DNA from: CAYQZD01 sp964421875
GTDB lineage: Bacteria > Electryoneota > Tariuqbacteria > Tariuqbacterales > Tariuqbacteraceae
DNA length: 9,132 nucleotides
NCBI GenBank assembly: GCA_964421875.1
Contig: CAYQZD010000142.1
Span: forward strand, 1 to 9,132
Direction: 5' to 3'
Below are positions 7,520 through 9,132 of the stretch, piece after piece. The first letter of the stretch is position 1; each line of letters opens with the position of its first letter. The position numbers and the translations under genes are program-made. Below the pieces are notes generated by a model, which saw only the letters and a program-made list of their open reading frames with translations, made no database searches and was not told the origin of the DNA.

Positions 7520-8500
7520 ATGCGAGACCTTGATTTTCGCTCTCTGCCCAAATTGCGGGATTCGATTAGCTTCATCTATCTGGAGCGCGCCAAAATCGAC
7601 CGCTCCGCGCAGGCGGTGGCGGCTTACGACCAGGAAGGGGTGACCGAAGTCCCGGCTACGGCGTTGAATTTATTGATGCTGGGACCCGGTTGCTCCATCA
7701 CACACGAAGCGGTCAAAATCCTGGCGGACAGCGGCTGTATGATAGTATGGTGCGGTGAACAGGGGGTCAGGTATTACGCGCATGGAATTGGCGAGACCCA
7801 GAAAGGGTATAAGATGGAACGCCAGGCGCGCCTATGGGGGGATGAGGCCGCCCGGATGCGGGTGGTGAGAGCGATGTACGCTCTTAGATTAGGTATCAAC
7901 TTCGACATCTCGTTGACGCTGGAGCAGCTCCGGGGAATGGAGGGAGTTCGGGTCAGAGAATCCTATGCCGCCGCGGCGCGGGAAACCGGTGTGGAATGGA
8001 AGGGACGGAGCTACGACCGGAAAAACTGGCGGAGCGGGGACGATGTCAATCGAGCGTTATCCACCGCAAATGCCTGTTTATATGGTATTTGCCATTGCGC
8101 TATCGTGGCGGCGGGATATTCCCCCGCGCTGGGATTCATCCATTCCGGCAAGCAGCTCTCCTTCGTCTTCGACATCGCCGACCTCTACAAGGCGGAGATG
8201 ACTATTCCGGCGGCGTTTCGAGCCGCCGCCGCCGGCGTGAACAAACTGGAATCGGAAGTGCGGAAGACCTGCCGCGACCAATTCCATCGGAGCCGCTTGT
8301 TACAACGGATAATACCGGATATTGACCGGCTCTTCCTCTGCGGCGAGGGAAAGGCGAAAATTAAAACCGGGGAAGCCGCCGCCGAACCCCAGGCTTCCCG
8401 GCAATGGGATGAAAATGAAGACCCGCACAAACCCCTTCCCTACTGGAATCCGGTCGATAAAGAAACGGAGGATAAGAAAGATGATGGTCTTGATAGTTGA
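7520..8500 (+). CDS. cas1e: CRISPR adaptation integrase Cas1, type I-E
   Basis: Cas1 is the metal-dependent integrase that, as two dimers bridged by Cas2, inserts prespacers at the leader end of the array. The 326-aa product has the four catalytic/metal residues at the same numbers as in E. coli Cas1: Glu141 (GMEGVR), His208 (GFIHSGKQ), Asp218 and Asp221 (FDIADLYK). The N-terminal beta domain (residues 1 to about 85) includes VPATALNLLMLGPGCSITHEAV, typical of subtype I-E Cas1. The protein is about 20 aa longer than E. coli Cas1 (305 aa), with a charged, Pro-containing tail from about residue 280 that ends in DDGLDS. The ATG with GGGAGG 5 nt upstream was chosen. The last 20 nt overlap the start of cas2. 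Confidence 0.97.
   Translation: MRDLDFRSLPKLRDSISFIYLERAKIDRSAQAVAAYDQEGVTEVPATALNLLMLGPGCSITHEAVKILADSGCMIVWCGEQGVRYYAHGIGETQKGYKMERQARLWGDEAARMRVVRAMYALRLGINFDISLTLEQLRGMEGVRVRESYAAAARETGVEWKGRSYDRKNWRSGDDVNRALSTANACLYGICHCAIVAAGYSPALGFIHSGKQLSFVFDIADLYKAEMTIPAAFRAAAAGVNKLESEVRKTCRDQFHRSRLLQRIIPDIDRLFLCGEGKAKIKTGEAAAEPQASRQWDENEDPHKPLPYWNPVDKETEDKKDDGLDS
8467..8471 (+). promoter_or_regulatory. Ribosome binding site of cas2e
   Basis: GGAGG within the 3' end of cas1 lies nine bases before the ATG at 8481. This favours 8481 over the adjacent ATG at 8484 (12 bases away) and over a long in-frame upstream extension that lies entirely within cas1. Confidence 0.7.
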
Positions 8501-8762
8501 AAAGGTGTCCCCTTCTTTCCGCGGACTGCTGAGCCGCTGGCTGATTGAAGTTAAAGCCGGGGTGTTCGTCGGACAAGTGTCCGCCCTGGTTCGAGACCGC
8601 CTTTGGCATAAATACCTGGAAAAGCTGGGAGAAGGGGCGGCGGTGCAAATCTGGTCCACTAACAACGAACAAGGGTTCGATATGAGGATGGTGGGTGACC
8701 GGGACCGGGTCATCGCGGACTATGAGGGACTTAAGCTGATAAAACGGAAGCTAAGTGGTTGA
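8481..8762 (+). CDS. cas2e: CRISPR adaptation protein Cas2, type I-E
   Basis: Cas2e is the small ferredoxin-fold dimer that bridges two Cas1 dimers in the spacer integration complex. The 93-aa product matches subtype I-E Cas2 (E. coli, 94 aa) along its length: MVLIVEKVSPSFRGLLSRW, then LIEVKAGVFVGQVSALVRDRLW, WSTNNEQGFDMRMVGDRDR, and a final GLKLIKRKL strand. The start overlaps cas1 by 20 nt, and GGAGG at 8467-8471 is correctly spaced. The stop codon is only 11 nt from the first CRISPR repeat. Any sequence acting as array leader must therefore lie largely within this gene. Confidence 0.96.
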   Translation: MMVLIVEKVSPSFRGLLSRWLIEVKAGVFVGQVSALVRDRLWHKYLEKLGEGAAVQIWSTNNEQGFDMRMVGDRDRVIADYEGLKLIKRKLSG

Positions 8763-8768
8763 TAAAAC
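8737..8768 (+). repeat. 9-bp direct repeat flanking the cas2 stop
   Basis: TGATAAAAC occurs at 8737-8745 and again at 8760-8768, with starts 23 bp apart (about two helical turns). The second copy includes the cas2 stop codon and ends five bases before the first repeat. In the family, leader motifs next to the first repeat guide Cas1-Cas2 integration. A leader-anchoring role here is only inference, and chance is possible for a 9-mer of this AT-rich composition. Confidence 0.4.
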
Positions 8769-8773
8769 AAAGG
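8763..8773 (+). other. Eleven-base junction between cas2 and the CRISPR array
   Basis: Only an A-rich 11-mer separates the cas2 stop from repeat 1. A usual I-E leader of tens to more than 100 AT-rich bases, with promoter and IHF site, is absent. I see no IHF-like consensus in the preceding cas2 codons. Confidence 0.75.
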
Positions 8774-9132
8774 GCATTCCCCACGCCTGTGGGGGTGAAC
8801 CCGGACGGCGCGCGGGCGCAAGGTCACGCGAAGCGCATTCCCCACGCCTGTGGGGGTGAACCTCCTATCCCGGTAGCACCTTACGGACGCAGACGCATTC
8901 CCCACGCCTGTGGGGGTGAACCATCCGCCCCGGGTCCTGACCCTGGGGCTCCTATGCATTCCCCACGCCTGTGGGGGTGAACCATCTCAATCCGGGAAGG
9001 ACGGAAGGCTCAAGAAGCATTCCCCACGCCTGTGGGGGTGAACCCGTAATCAATGATTGGTTATTACAGCTTCCCAGGCATTCCCCACGCCTGTGGGGGT
9101 GAACCATATATTATCAATCACGGGCTTATAAT
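8774..9132 (+). CRISPR. Type I-E CRISPR array (six repeats seen, runs off the window)
   Basis: Six identical 28-nt repeats lie at 8774-8801, 8835-8862, 8895-8922, 8956-8983, 9017-9044 and 9078-9105. Each starts GCATT, forms a 6-bp hairpin (CCCCAC, loop GCCT, GTGGGG) and ends GTGAACC, the expected crRNA 5' handle. The crRNA strand is therefore the same as the cas genes. Spacers: 8802-8834 (33), 8863-8894 (32), 8923-8955 (33), 8984-9016 (33), 9045-9077 (33), and a partial one from 9106. The base after the handle varies (C, T, A, A, C, A), so the repeat is truly 28 nt and the unit is 61 nt except for spacer 2 (60). All spacers differ and GC content ranges widely, suggesting diverse sources. None visibly matches another part of this window. 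Confidence 0.98.
8927..8949 (+). repeat. Inverted repeat inside spacer 3
   Basis: GCCCC (8927-8931) plus GGGT (8932-8935) pair with ACCC (8940-8943) and GGGGC (8945-8949), leaving the loop CCTG and a single T bulge at 8944. This gives a 9-bp GC-rich stem filling most of the spacer. It probably reflects a terminator or palindromic site in the source DNA. Confidence 0.6.

Noticed and set aside
8322..8480. Cas2 with a 53-residue N-terminal extension
   Set aside because: The extension is a shadow of the cas1 C-terminal coding region, rich in Arg, Lys and Pro. Cas2e is normally about 94 aa, matching the start at 8481.
8720..8959. Minus-strand reading frame across the array giving repeated FTPTGVGN / HPHRRGE peptides
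   Set aside because: The periodic peptides are translated CRISPR repeats read on the wrong strand, a known source of spurious gene calls. There is no ribosome binding site.
8759..8980. Plus-strand reading frame with recurring IPHACGGEP peptide
   Set aside because: It is the CRISPR repeat translated in another frame, not a protein-coding gene.
78..9132. A previously undescribed defence or CRISPR subtype
   Set aside because: All eight genes occur in canonical I-E order with recognisable family motifs and no extra gene between them. Novelty is limited to the details listed in the findings.

Overview
The window is one complete, colinear type I-E (Cascade/Cas3) CRISPR-Cas locus, all on the + strand: cas3, cse1/casA, cse2/casB, cas7e, cas5e, cas6e, cas1e, cas2e, then the first six repeats of a CRISPR array that runs off the right edge. 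No gene is truncated or frameshifted, and no mobile element, tRNA or rRNA is visible. The host cannot be named from this. Base composition is moderate to slightly GC-rich, and nearly every gene has a strong GGAGG-type Shine-Dalgarno, so it is a bacterium (or a mobile element carried by one). The protein architecture resembles the E. coli subtype I-E family, but the sequences clearly diverge from it.

Layout. 1-77 is a short upstream stretch with the cas3 ribosome binding site and no confident promoter. 78-2729 is the interference nuclease-helicase Cas3. 2722-7448 encodes the five Cascade subunits (Cse1, Cse2, Cas7, Cas5, Cas6e). Successive genes overlap by 4-11 nt or are 1 nt apart, which implies one translationally coupled operon. 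A 71-nt AT-rich gap (7449-7519) separates this effector block from the adaptation pair Cas1e (7520-8500) and Cas2e (8481-8762). The array starts at 8774, only 11 nt after the cas2 stop. It has six identical 28-nt repeats separated by 32-33-nt spacers.

How it works (family knowledge). The array transcript is cut by Cas6e at the base of each repeat hairpin. The crRNA is bound by a Cas7 backbone with Cas5 at the 5' handle, Cas6e at the 3' hairpin, a Cse2 dimer along the belly, and Cse1 for PAM reading and Cas3 recruitment. Cas3 then nicks and degrades the target DNA. Cas1-Cas2 integrate new spacers. The key catalytic residues I could locate (Cas3 HD and helicase motifs, Cas6e His27, Cas1 Glu141/His208/Asp218/Asp221) are intact, so the locus looks functional.

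This is not a new system type. The points worth a second look are the near absence of a leader between cas2 and the array, a 9-bp direct repeat spanning the cas2 stop just before the array, strong inverted repeats inside spacers 3 and 5, a Lys/Glu-rich insertion in Cas7e with charged tails on several other subunits, and the palindrome plus T-tract in the gap before cas1.
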